From: Rhodospirillales bacterium | Lineage (GTDB): Bacteria; Pseudomonadota; Alphaproteobacteria; Rhodospirillales; Magnetospirillaceae | NCBI GenBank assembly: GCA_030040955.1 | Contig: JASHSH010000382.1 | Coordinates: 1-26,109 of the forward strand | DNA length: 26,109 nt | Reading direction: 5' to 3' | Part shown: one piece after another, positions 7,190 through 14,568 of the stretch | Position numbering within the stretch: position 1 is the stretch's first letter | Layout of the letters: every line of letters begins with the position of its first letter | Position numbers and translations under genes: made by a program | Notes under the pieces: model-generated | Database searches by the model: none | Seen by the model: only the letters and a program-made list of their open reading frames with translations | What the model was told of the DNA's origin: nothing

Positions 7190-8116
7190 GTGAACGAAAG
7201 CCTGACGGACATCCGCATATTCGTGGCGGCTTATGAAGAGCGGTCGTTCACGGCCGCCGCCCTGCGCGAGCGCGCGACCCAATCGGGCGTGTCGCAGCAT
7301 ATCCGCAAGCTCGAGGACACTTACGGAGTCCATCTATTCACGCGCAGCAAGGGCCAGGTGGTGCCCACACCGGCGGCCGACGCCTATTACGAACGCTGCA
7401 TCCAGGTCTTGCGCGGACTCGAATCGGGCAAGAGCGCGATCCAGGCTTTCGCTGGCATCTCGGGCGACGTGCATGTCGGGCTAATGCCGACCATGACGCG
7501 AGCCACCCTCGCCCCCTCGATCCGCCGCATCGTCCGCGAACAGCCCAACGTCGTCGTGCACGTCGTCGAGGCCTACAGCAACATCCTGACCCAGAAGGTC
7601 ATGGTGGGCGAGCTCGATTTCGCCATCGTTCCCGCCTTCGCGGGCGGCCCTGGCGTCAAGGTGCATCATTTCCTGCGCACCTGGGAGACGCTGGTCGCGC
7701 GCGCGGAAAGCGGCCAGCATCTGAAGCCCGTGCGGCTGCGCGACGCCGGTCCACTGCGGGTGGTGATGCCGAGCCCGTCCAATACGCGCCAGCGCACCCT
7801 GATCACCTACTTCACCGTGAACGAGGTCCAGATCGAGCGCGTGCTCGAGATGGACGCGATGATGGGCACGCTCGACTTTGTCGCGACTTCGGATTGGGTG
7901 ACCGTCCTGCCCGCCCTGATGATGACGGGCGACATCGACAAGACGCAGTTCTCGGTCCGACCCATTATCGAGCCCTTGGCGGTGCTCGACCTCGTCCAGA
8001 TCGAGCCAATGCGCCGTAGCCTGAGCCCGGCGGCGCAGTTCTTCCTCGACGTGCTCCGCGCCGAGGCCACGCGTCTCAACGAGATCTGGCTCAACTATGT
8101 CGAGCCGAAAGGCTGA
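7190..8116 (+). CDS. LysR family transcriptional regulator
   Basis: This 308-residue LysR-type regulator has an N-terminal winged helix-turn-helix from about residues 5 to 65 (LTDIRIFVAAYEERSFTAAA, then SGVSQHIRKLED and LFTRSKGQVVPTPAA). The periplasmic-binding-like effector domain starts at GDVHVGLMPTMTRA. The chosen start is GTG 7190, which gives the canonical LysR N-terminus; a GTG at 7130 would add 20 atypical residues. It sits between the Gfo/Idh/MocA gene and the amidohydrolase on the same strand rather than divergent to a target. Candidate targets are the downstream amidohydrolase promoter (dyad at 8235-8247 and the bipartite element at 8172-8204) and the similar element before the distant 23.6-kb operons. 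The effector is unknown. Confidence 0.93.
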   Translation: MNESLTDIRIFVAAYEERSFTAAALRERATQSGVSQHIRKLEDTYGVHLFTRSKGQVVPTPAADAYYERCIQVLRGLESGKSAIQAFAGISGDVHVGLMPTMTRATLAPSIRRIVREQPNVVVHVVEAYSNILTQKVMVGELDFAIVPAFAGGPGVKVHHFLRTWETLVARAESGQHLKPVRLRDAGPLRVVMPSPSNTRQRTLITYFTVNEVQIERVLEMDAMMGTLDFVATSDWVTVLPALMMTGDIDKTQFSVRPIIEPLAVLDLVQIEPMRRSLSPAAQFFLDVLRAEATRLNEIWLNYVEPKG

Positions 8117-8171
8117 GATTCCGGCGCCTTGTCTCGGCCCGCGACCGCCCGGCCGTACCTCGCGCCGCCGG

Positions 8172-8204
8172 CGCCCATAATTTCAATCGATGGTCGCCAT
8201 TACG
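8172..8204 (+). promoter_or_regulatory. Bipartite repeat element, copy 1 (15-nt spacer)
   Basis: CGCCCATAATT (8172-8182) is followed after 15 nt by CATTACG (8198-8204). The same two words in the same order and orientation recur at 23673-23715 with a 25-nt spacer. The 10-nt difference equals about one helical turn, as expected for two half-sites read from the same DNA face. The element lies upstream of the candidate promoter of the amidohydrolase and just after the LysR gene. Identity of the words is directly visible; regulator binding is inferred. Confidence 0.45.
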
Positions 8205-8212
8205 CCTCGTGA

Positions 8213-8247
8213 TTGGGAGGCGATCGCGTCCTCTGGTAAAATTTACC
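8213..8247 (+). promoter_or_regulatory. Candidate sigma70 promoter with overlapping dyad
   Basis: TTGGGA (8213-8218), an 18-nt spacer and TAAAAT (8237-8242) match the sigma70 hexamers at four and five of six positions. The -10 lies inside an inverted repeat, GGTAAA (8235-8240), central A, TTTACC (8242-8247), so a protein bound there would block polymerase. Expected transcription start is near 8249, giving a leader of about 85 nt to the amidohydrolase ATG. Confidence 0.5.
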
Positions 8248-8254
8248 CATAAGC

Positions 8255-8279
8255 CGGCCGGGTCCGCGTCGCCCGGCCG
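8255..8279 (+). repeat. GC hairpin in the amidohydrolase leader
   Basis: CGGCCGGG (8255-8262) pairs with CCCGGCCG (8272-8279) around a 9-nt loop. No T run follows. It would lie in the 5' leader made from the promoter at 8213-8242, or at the end of LysR read-through transcripts, and could modulate expression. Stem seen; function unknown. Confidence 0.45.
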
Positions 8280-8333
8280 ATAATGAAAGCCGCGGCCCGC
8301 GAGGGCGAGAGGCGGCGGACGGGAAACGATCCG

Positions 8334-9740
8334 ATGCAGAGGACGGTCATCAGGAACGCCATCGTGCTCTCGATGGATCCGGCGGTCGGCGAGCATCTCG
8401 ACGCCGATGTCCTGATCGAGGGTGAGAAGATCGCGGCGGTGCGTCCGAACCTCGGCCCCGCGGACGCGCTCGAGATCGACGGGCGCGATTCGATCGTGCT
8501 GCCGGGCTTCGTCGACACGCATCGGCACGTCTGGGGCTGCCTGCTGCGCAACGTCTCGGCCGACTGGAGCCTGGCACAGTATTTCGGCGGCGTCCGCGGT
8601 CTCATGGGCGAGCTCTACACGCCCGACGATATGTACATCGCCGACTACTGCGGCGCGCTCGAGGCGCTGGACGCCGGTATCACCACGCTGGTGGACTGGT
8701 CGCACAACATCAACTCGCCCGCCCACGCCGACATGGCCATCAAGGGCCTGCGCGATTCCGGCATCCGCGCCGTGTTCGCCTATGGCAACGCGAACAAGGA
8801 GTGGTTCGCGGTCAGCGACCTGCCCACCAACTTCGCCGACATCGCGCGCGTGCGCCGGCAGCATTTCTCCTCCGACGATGGGCTCGTCACCATGGCCTTC
8901 GCCGCGCGCGGTCCGCAATTCACCACGCTGGAGCATACCGAGTCCGAGTTCCGCCAAGCGCGCGCGCTCGACCTGCCGATCACGGTCCATGTCGGCGACG
9001 GGCTCTGGGGACTCAACAAGCCGGTCGAGCAGCTCCATGCGCGCGGCCTGATGGGTCCGCGCACGACCTACGTGCATTGCTGCACCCTGAACGATCGCGA
9101 GTTCCAGCTCATGGCGGACACCGGCGGCACGACCTCGCTCTCGGCCGAGGTCGAGCTCAACATGGGACAGGGCAATCCCGCGCTTTGGGGATGCCTGAAA
9201 CACGGGCTGCGCCCGAGCGTGTCCATCGACGTCTGCACCTCGGTCGGTGGCGACATGTTCACCCAGATGAGGATGCTGATGTCCGTGAGTCGCGGCTTCG
9301 CCAACGCCGAGGCGCTGCGCGAGCGGCGGCTGATCCATCCCGTCCAGGTCACCGTCCGCGACATGCTGGACTTCGCGACCTTGCAGGGCGCTAAGGCCGC
9401 CAATCTTGACCACCGCACCGGCTCGCTGACCCCCGGAAAGGACGCCGACCTGATCGTCCTGAACACCGCTTCGCTCAACATGTTTCCGGTGAACAACCCC
9501 GCCGGGGCGGTGGTCGAGGGCGCGCATATCGGCAATATCGACTCGGTGTTCGTGAAGGGGCGCGCGGTCAAGCGCCACGGCAAGCTGGTCGATATCGACA
9601 TCACGGCGCTGCGCCGGCGGATGGAGTCAAACGTCTCCGCCCTGTTCGCCCGCGCCGGAGTTGCCCGCGACGGCAACTGGTCGCCGGCGCCCTATGTCGG
9701 CGGATCCGAGACGCGAAGCGTCGCGGGCGCTTCGCACTAG
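8334..9740 (+). CDS. Amidohydrolase (atrazine chlorohydrolase / deaminase type)
   Basis: This 468-residue amidohydrolase-superfamily enzyme of the ATZ/TRZ-SsnA-guanine deaminase branch is predicted to hydrolyse a C-N or C-Cl bond, usually deaminating a heterocycle. The metal site is complete: GFVDTHRH (His63, His65), VHVGDG (His219), YVHCC (His248) and SIDVCTS (Asp299). The flanking beta-sandwich is formed by the N-terminal IRNAIVLSMD and C-terminal GKDADLIVLNTASL segments. The start at 8334 gives the standard N-terminus; an ATG at 8283 would add 17 odd residues and has no binding site. The gene stops 19 nt before the PucR-type regulator, which fits a purine- or heterocycle-related role. Substrate within the superfamily cannot be fixed by motif reading. 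Confidence 0.9.
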   Translation: MQRTVIRNAIVLSMDPAVGEHLDADVLIEGEKIAAVRPNLGPADALEIDGRDSIVLPGFVDTHRHVWGCLLRNVSADWSLAQYFGGVRGLMGELYTPDDMYIADYCGALEALDAGITTLVDWSHNINSPAHADMAIKGLRDSGIRAVFAYGNANKEWFAVSDLPTNFADIARVRRQHFSSDDGLVTMAFAARGPQFTTLEHTESEFRQARALDLPITVHVGDGLWGLNKPVEQLHARGLMGPRTTYVHCCTLNDREFQLMADTGGTTSLSAEVELNMGQGNPALWGCLKHGLRPSVSIDVCTSVGGDMFTQMRMLMSVSRGFANAEALRERRLIHPVQVTVRDMLDFATLQGAKAANLDHRTGSLTPGKDADLIVLNTASLNMFPVNNPAGAVVEGAHIGNIDSVFVKGRAVKRHGKLVDIDITALRRRMESNVSALFARAGVARDGNWSPAPYVGGSETRSVAGASH

Positions 9741-9759
9741 CGAAGGAAGGAGCGGCGCC

Positions 9760-11709
9760 ATGCCCCATCGCGGCACGTCTTCGAGCATCGCGCCCGGCCG
9801 TCCCGCCCACGGTGCCGGCTCGGCCACGCCCGGACGCATGGAGCGCCGCTCCATTCTCGCCGTGGCGCCAGGTCGGGATCGCGCCCGCGACGACCGGCTC
9901 AACCGGCTGACCACCCTGCTCGAGGTCGCCCGCATGCTCACGGCGGAGCTCGACCTCTCCGAGATCGTCCATCAGGTGCTCATTCGCGCGATCGCCGTGA
10001 TTCCGGCGGCGGATGCTGGGACCCTCTATCTGCTCGATCCGGTGTCCGGCTGTTTGGTCGCCAGCGATTCGGTCGGGTTCGGGCCCAGTATCTACAAGCT
10101 CTCGCTCAAGCCGGGCGAGGCGGCCGCGGGCCGCGCCTTCATCTCGGGCCGAGGCGCGATCTATCCGAGCCCAGAGACGGTGCAGGCGGTGGTCGCCAAC
10201 GCGACTCCCGAGACCTGCCACAATTTCCGCCAGGCCAGCCCCGGCCCGCGCGGGCCGAAGGCGGCGATGACAGCGCCGCTCGTCTTCGAGGGCACCCTGC
10301 TCGGGGTCCTGGTCATCGACGCGATCCGCACCCGCGGCAATTTCACCGCCGCCGACCTGAGCATGCTCGAGGATTTCGCCCAGATCGCCTCGATCGCGAT
10401 CGTGAACGCGCGCCTCTACGGCTCGGAGCAGACCAAGCGGGTCCGCCTGGAGGTGCTCAACGACGAGATCACGCGGCAGCGCGACGAGCTGACCCGGCGC
10501 CTGTCGGCGCTCAATTCGATGTCGGAGATCGCCCGACAGGGGCTCGGCCTCGAGGCGTTGAGCGGACGTCTCGCCGATCTGACTTCCTCGCGCGCCTTCA
10601 TCCTCGACGGCCTTGCCAAGGCCCGCGCGGGCGATACCGCGCCCGGCGCCAAGGAGCTGCTGAAGGAGCTGCTGGAGTCGGAACGCTGCGCCGCCCTGCT
10701 GCGCCGGGTCGGCGACGACCATCATCCGCACGCCATCCTGGAAGGAGGGCGGCAGCTGGTGATCTCGCCGATCGTGAGCGGCCCCGACCTGCTCGGCTAT
10801 GTGCTGATCGAAGCCGACGAGCCGGCCTCGCCCCATGTGAACGAAGCGCTCGCCGAGATGGCGGCGCTGGTCGCCTCGACCGTATTCGTGCGCGAGCGCG
10901 CGCTCGAGGATGGACTCGTGCGCCGCCGCGCCGATCTGCTGGAGCGGCTGCTGGAGGGCGACCTGCCCAAGAGTGCGTCTTCCTTCCGCGCCCTGCCTCC
11001 GCCGCTCCGCCTCGCCGTGGGCAGGCTCCGGCCGGCGGAGGCGTCGCGGCCGGGGCGTCCCGCCGACGGCAATGTGCTGCGCGAGGTGCGCGCCATCGCC
11101 GAGCAGATCCTGGGCGGACAGGCCGCGGCCACGGTCGCGGCGATCCGCGGCGAGCATGTCGTGCTGGCCTGGTCGGCAACGCAGCGCGAGAGCCGGGCCA
11201 AGTCGGTCGAGCGGCTCGAGGAGATCGCGGCGGCGGTGCAGGGTTCGACCGGGACGCGCGTGCGCTTCGCACTCACCGACATCGTCGCCGATCCGCATCT
11301 CGTTGCGCAGGTCTATCAGGAGGCGCGGCTCGCTTCCGAGATCAGGCCCTGGACCGAAGGCGCGGTGGTCGACGCCGGGGGGCTCGGCGCCTACCGGCTC
11401 ATCATCGGCGCGATGTCGAGCCGGCAAGTCGTCGAATTCAGCCGGCGCACGCTCGCGAAGGCGATCGAGCACGACCGCAAGCGCAACGGCTGCCTGATCG
11501 ACACGCTACGCACGTATCTGGAGAAGGGATCGAGCCTTTCCCTCGCCGCGCAGGCCCTCGGCGTCCATGTCCACACCGTGCAGTACCGGTTGGGCAAGAT
11601 CGAGGAACTGACCCGGCTCAGCCACCACAATCCCGAGGACCGGCTCACGCTGGAGCTCGCGCTGCGCATTGTCGACCTTTCGAGCGCGGGAGGTCCCCAT
11701 CCCGCCTGA
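9760..11709 (+). CDS. GAF domain plus PucR-type helix-turn-helix regulator
   Basis: This 649-residue cytoplasmic transcription factor has an N-terminal GAF domain at about residues 45-215 (EVARMLTAELDLSEIVHQVL to FTAADLSMLEDFAQIASIAIVNARLY). A likely coiled-coil linker follows at about 218-260, then a middle region with CdaR/PucR-type features from about 330. The C-terminal PucR HTH is at about 579-618 (LRTYLEKGSSLSLAAQALGVHVHTVQYRLGKI). The start is ATG 9760, 7 nt after a perfect AAGGAAGGAG site; upstream in-frame ATGs overlap the amidohydrolase. PucR and CdaR relatives control purine, sugar-diacid or similar catabolism. Its place between the amidohydrolase and the TIM-barrel/SDR genes suggests it senses a small ligand through GAF and controls these neighbours. 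Confidence 0.9.
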   Translation: MPHRGTSSSIAPGRPAHGAGSATPGRMERRSILAVAPGRDRARDDRLNRLTTLLEVARMLTAELDLSEIVHQVLIRAIAVIPAADAGTLYLLDPVSGCLVASDSVGFGPSIYKLSLKPGEAAAGRAFISGRGAIYPSPETVQAVVANATPETCHNFRQASPGPRGPKAAMTAPLVFEGTLLGVLVIDAIRTRGNFTAADLSMLEDFAQIASIAIVNARLYGSEQTKRVRLEVLNDEITRQRDELTRRLSALNSMSEIARQGLGLEALSGRLADLTSSRAFILDGLAKARAGDTAPGAKELLKELLESERCAALLRRVGDDHHPHAILEGGRQLVISPIVSGPDLLGYVLIEADEPASPHVNEALAEMAALVASTVFVRERALEDGLVRRRADLLERLLEGDLPKSASSFRALPPPLRLAVGRLRPAEASRPGRPADGNVLREVRAIAEQILGGQAAATVAAIRGEHVVLAWSATQRESRAKSVERLEEIAAAVQGSTGTRVRFALTDIVADPHLVAQVYQEARLASEIRPWTEGAVVDAGGLGAYRLIIGAMSSRQVVEFSRRTLAKAIEHDRKRNGCLIDTLRTYLEKGSSLSLAAQALGVHVHTVQYRLGKIEELTRLSHHNPEDRLTLELALRIVDLSSAGGPHPA

Positions 11710-11818
11710 CGGGCGGCGCGAAAAAGGTCTGGCATATCGCACAAGATACGCGGGCGCGGTTGGGCCGAAGGGCCATCGCCGCTGGCGGACCAGGATGAGA
11801 CAATCGCGGCAAGCTCGC

Positions 11819-11830
11819 GGCCGGCCGGCC
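11819..11830. repeat. GGCCGGCCGGCC palindrome in the 140-bp gap before the TIM-barrel gene
   Basis: A perfect 12-bp palindrome built from GGCC units lies just upstream of the AGGAGGA site of the isomerase-like gene. The rest of 11710-11849 holds no gene; a convincing sigma70 pair is not evident. It may form a short leader hairpin or be a regulator site, but GGCC runs are common in DNA this GC-rich. Confidence 0.25.
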
Positions 11831-11849
11831 ACGAACAGCAGGAGGAAGC

Positions 11850-12725
11850 ATGGCGTATCCCAAGCTCTCGATCAGCACCAGCTCCACCTTCAAGACCAGC
11901 TTCGACGAGGACGTCGCCGGCTACGCCAAGGCCGGAGTCGAGGGCATCGGCGTGTGGGAATACAAGCTGCCCAAGGGGCAGGACAGCCGCAGCATCGAGG
12001 CCATCGCGAAGGCGGGCCTGACCACCACGATCTGCGTGCCGAAGGTGCCCTGCCCGCTGCCCGATCCCTTCTTCGCCGAGCCGCGCGATCCCAAAGCGCG
12101 AATCGAAGAGCTGTGCAACGCGATCCGGCGCTTCGCCAAGTTCAAGCCGGTCGGGATCATGGTATTCCCCGGCGCGCCCGGGAAAGACCCGGTCGAGAAC
12201 CGCCGCATCGCGGTGGACGGGCTGCGCCAGGCGGCCAAGGTGGCCGACGAAGTCGGCGTCACCCTCGGCCTCGAGACCTTGCGCAAGAGCGCGGGATCGC
12301 TGGCGACGACGATCGAGGAAACGTTGGAGATGATCGACGATATCGGCGTCAGGAACATGAAGGTGATCTACGACACCTGGCATTTCTGGGATGCGCCGAA
12401 CCTGTTCGACGCGTTGCGCCGGCACACCAAGACTTTCATTGGCATCCAGATCAACGACTGGCCGCATGGCATGCGCGGCTGGGCCGACCGCAAGCTGCCC
12501 GGCGACGGCATGATGGAGCTGCCCGAGATTTTCGGCACGCTGGAAGCGGCCGGGTACAACGGCTGGTACGACGTCGAGATCTTCTCGGACGACGGCACCT
12601 TCGGGAACAACTTCCCCGATTCGCTGTGGAAGCTCGGTGCCGAGGAGTTCGCGCAACGGGCGGTGAAGAGCTTCCGTTCGGTCTGGGACCAGCGGCGGCT
12701 TCCGCCCGAGCGCAAGCGCAAGTGA
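11850..12725 (+). CDS. Sugar phosphate isomerase/epimerase family TIM-barrel protein
   Basis: This 291-residue xylose-isomerase-like TIM barrel (AP endonuclease family 2 fold) is the class that includes hydroxypyruvate isomerase, tagatose/psicose epimerases and IolE/IolI. Likely metal ligands stand at the usual strand ends: Glu142 in LGLETLRK, Asp175 and His178 in YDTWHFW, polar residues of GIQINDWP (200-203) and Glu243 in DVEIFSDD. The start is ATG 11850 with AGGAGGA 4 nt upstream, the best binding site in this stretch. The next gene, an SDR, starts 15 nt downstream, so the pair is an operon: an isomerase or epimerase beside a dehydrogenase suggests processing of a keto-sugar or polyol. The exact substrate is unknown. 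Confidence 0.9.
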   Translation: MAYPKLSISTSSTFKTSFDEDVAGYAKAGVEGIGVWEYKLPKGQDSRSIEAIAKAGLTTTICVPKVPCPLPDPFFAEPRDPKARIEELCNAIRRFAKFKPVGIMVFPGAPGKDPVENRRIAVDGLRQAAKVADEVGVTLGLETLRKSAGSLATTIEETLEMIDDIGVRNMKVIYDTWHFWDAPNLFDALRRHTKTFIGIQINDWPHGMRGWADRKLPGDGMMELPEIFGTLEAAGYNGWYDVEIFSDDGTFGNNFPDSLWKLGAEEFAQRAVKSFRSVWDQRRLPPERKRK

Positions 12726-12740
12726 GCATGGGGGTCGATC

Positions 12741-13502
12741 ATGCGCCTTGAGGGAAAGCGGGCCATTGTCACCGGCGGGGCGATGGGTATCGGCGAGGCG
12801 ATCGTCCGCCTATTCGCGGAGGAAGGCGCGCAGGTCGCCTTCTCCGCCCGTTCCAAGCAGCCCGGCGCCAAGCTGGAGCGTGCGTTGCGGAGCAAGGGTC
12901 GCGACGTGGTCTTTATGCAGTACGACGCTGCCAACGAGTCGCACTGCCGCGACTTCGTCGCGCGCGCGGTGAAAGGTTTCGGCGGGCTCGACATATTGGT
13001 CAACAATGCCGCCATCTCGGTCTTCACCACGATCGAGAAGATGTCGCTCGCCGACTGGAACGAGGTGATGACCGTGAACCTCGCGAGCATGTTCCTGATG
13101 TGCCGCGAGGCGATTCCACATCTCAGGCGCTCGAAGTCGGGAAACATCGTCAATCTCGGTTCGACCCAGTCCTTCGTCGGCGCGGCCGGATCGGGCGCCT
13201 ATGCCGTGAGCAAGGCCGGGGCGGTCAGCCTGACCAAGACGCTCGCCCTCGAGCTCGCCCAGGACGGAATCAGGGTCAATGCCCTATGCCCAGGAGGCAC
13301 GCGCACGCCGCTCTACGAGAAGTGGCTCGCCGCCCAGCCGGACCAGGCGAAGGCCAAGGCGCAGCTCGCCTCGGCGCACCCCATAGGGCGGATCGGCACG
13401 CCCGAGGAGATGGCGCACGCAGCGCTCTACCTCGCTTCCGACGAGGCCTCCTTCGTCACCGGCCATTCCCTCCTGGTCGACGGGGGGTTCACGGCACCGT
13501 AG
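12741..13502 (+). CDS. SDR family NAD(P)-dependent oxidoreductase
   Basis: This 253-residue classical short-chain dehydrogenase has the cofactor motif TGGAMGIG (11-18), structural NNAA (88-91) and the catalytic set Ser141, Tyr154 and Lys158 (YAVSK). The C-terminal LVDGGFTAP ending is typical of the 3-oxoacyl-ACP reductase/glucose dehydrogenase-like subfamily. It interconverts an alcohol and a ketone. Translation starts at ATG 12741, 6 nt after a G-run site, and 15 nt after the TIM-barrel gene stop. It is the last gene of the rightward block and converges on the aldo/keto reductase gene with only 19 nt between stops. The specific alcohol is not predictable. Confidence 0.92.
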   Translation: MRLEGKRAIVTGGAMGIGEAIVRLFAEEGAQVAFSARSKQPGAKLERALRSKGRDVVFMQYDAANESHCRDFVARAVKGFGGLDILVNNAAISVFTTIEKMSLADWNEVMTVNLASMFLMCREAIPHLRRSKSGNIVNLGSTQSFVGAAGSGAYAVSKAGAVSLTKTLALELAQDGIRVNALCPGGTRTPLYEKWLAAQPDQAKAKAQLASAHPIGRIGTPEEMAHAALYLASDEASFVTGHSLLVDGGFTAP

Positions 13503-13521
13503 CTCCGCCCGGCGGCGCGGC

Positions 13522-14532
13522 CTATTTCGGGGTCGGCGCCTTCGGGTGGATCAGCCCCTGGTCGCGCAGGTCCCGCCATAGCTCGGGCGGGATGCTGACC
13601 TGGATCAGCCGGGCATTGTCCTCGATCTCCTTGGCCGAGCTCGCGCCGGTCAGCACCTGGGCGACCGCGGGATGCGCGAAGGGGAACTGGATCGCCGCCG
13701 CCGGGAGGGGAATATTGTATTTCCCGCAGACCGACTTGATGCGCAGCGCCTTGTCGATCATCTCCTGGGGCGCGGGCCCGAAATCGAAGGTCGCGCCGGG
13801 CTTGGGATCGTGCAGGATGCCGGTGTTGTAGGGGCTTCCGATGATGACCGAGATGGTCTTGGCGACGCAGAGCGGGAGCACCTCGTCGAGCGCGCTCTGG
13901 TCGAGCAGCGTGTAGCGGCCGGCGATCAGGAAGCAGTCGAAGTCGCAGGATTCGCCCAGCTCGGTCAGCACCGCGTTGACCTGCGCACCCACTCCGATCG
14001 CGGTGATGACCTTCTTCGCGCGCAGCTCGGCCAGCACCGGGTAGCTCTCGTTTTTCGCCTCCTTGACGTGGCTGACGCCGGAGGCCAGCTCGACCACGTC
14101 GTGGATGTGCGCGACGTCGATGCGCTCGATACCGAGCCGCTCGCGGCTTTCCACCAGCGACTGGCGCGCCGCCGGGCCGCTGTAATCGTAGACCGAGCGC
14201 ATCACGCCGTCGGGCATGCCGGCCGGGTAGTAGACCGACTCGGCGAACGGATCGATCGGCGCGTCGGGGCGCAGCAGGCGGCCGACCTTGGTCGAGAGCA
14301 CGTATTCGCCGCGGCCGTAGTTGGAAAGCGCGCGCCCCAGCCGCCGCTCGGAATTCCCGAATCCATAATAGGGCGATGTGTCGAACGAGCGGATGCCCGA
14401 CTTCCAGGCCGCCTGGATGATCTCGTTCCAGCCCGCGTCGGTATGGATGCGGCCCAGCAGGCCGGTGCCGAGCCCCATCCTTGTCACGCGCACGCTGGTC
14501 TTGCCCAAACCCACCCGTTCGGCCGGGTTCAT
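13522..14532 (-). CDS. Aldo/keto reductase (D-threo-aldose / L-fucose dehydrogenase-like)
   Basis: This 336-residue (alpha/beta)8 oxidoreductase uses NAD(P)(H). The catalytic tetrad is visible as Asp51 and Tyr56 in FDTSPYYGFGNSE, Lys82 in STKVGRLL and His144 in HIHD. The opening LGKTSVRVTRMGLGTGLLG and the YYPAGMPDGVMRSVYDYS segment resemble D-threo-aldose 1-dehydrogenase and related sugar dehydrogenases more than general AKRs. The start at 14532 has a strong GGGAGGAA site. It follows the fused transporter gene by 36 nt, so it is likely the third gene of an operon: binding protein, transporter, sugar dehydrogenase. That position supports oxidation of the imported compound, for example an aldose to a lactone. 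Confidence 0.9.
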   Translation of the reverse strand: MNPAERVGLGKTSVRVTRMGLGTGLLGRIHTDAGWNEIIQAAWKSGIRSFDTSPYYGFGNSERRLGRALSNYGRGEYVLSTKVGRLLRPDAPIDPFAESVYYPAGMPDGVMRSVYDYSGPAARQSLVESRERLGIERIDVAHIHDVVELASGVSHVKEAKNESYPVLAELRAKKVITAIGVGAQVNAVLTELGESCDFDCFLIAGRYTLLDQSALDEVLPLCVAKTISVIIGSPYNTGILHDPKPGATFDFGPAPQEMIDKALRIKSVCGKYNIPLPAAAIQFPFAHPAVAQVLTGASSAKEIEDNARLIQVSIPPELWRDLRDQGLIHPKAPTPK

Positions 14533-14568
14533 GATCGTTCCTCCCGAACCGTTCCGCGAGCGATTGGC

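Noticed and set aside
11710..11849. Sigma54 promoter at the CTGGCATATCGCACAAG segment
   Set aside because: GG is present but the GC element is not at the required spacing and the TTGCW half is missing.
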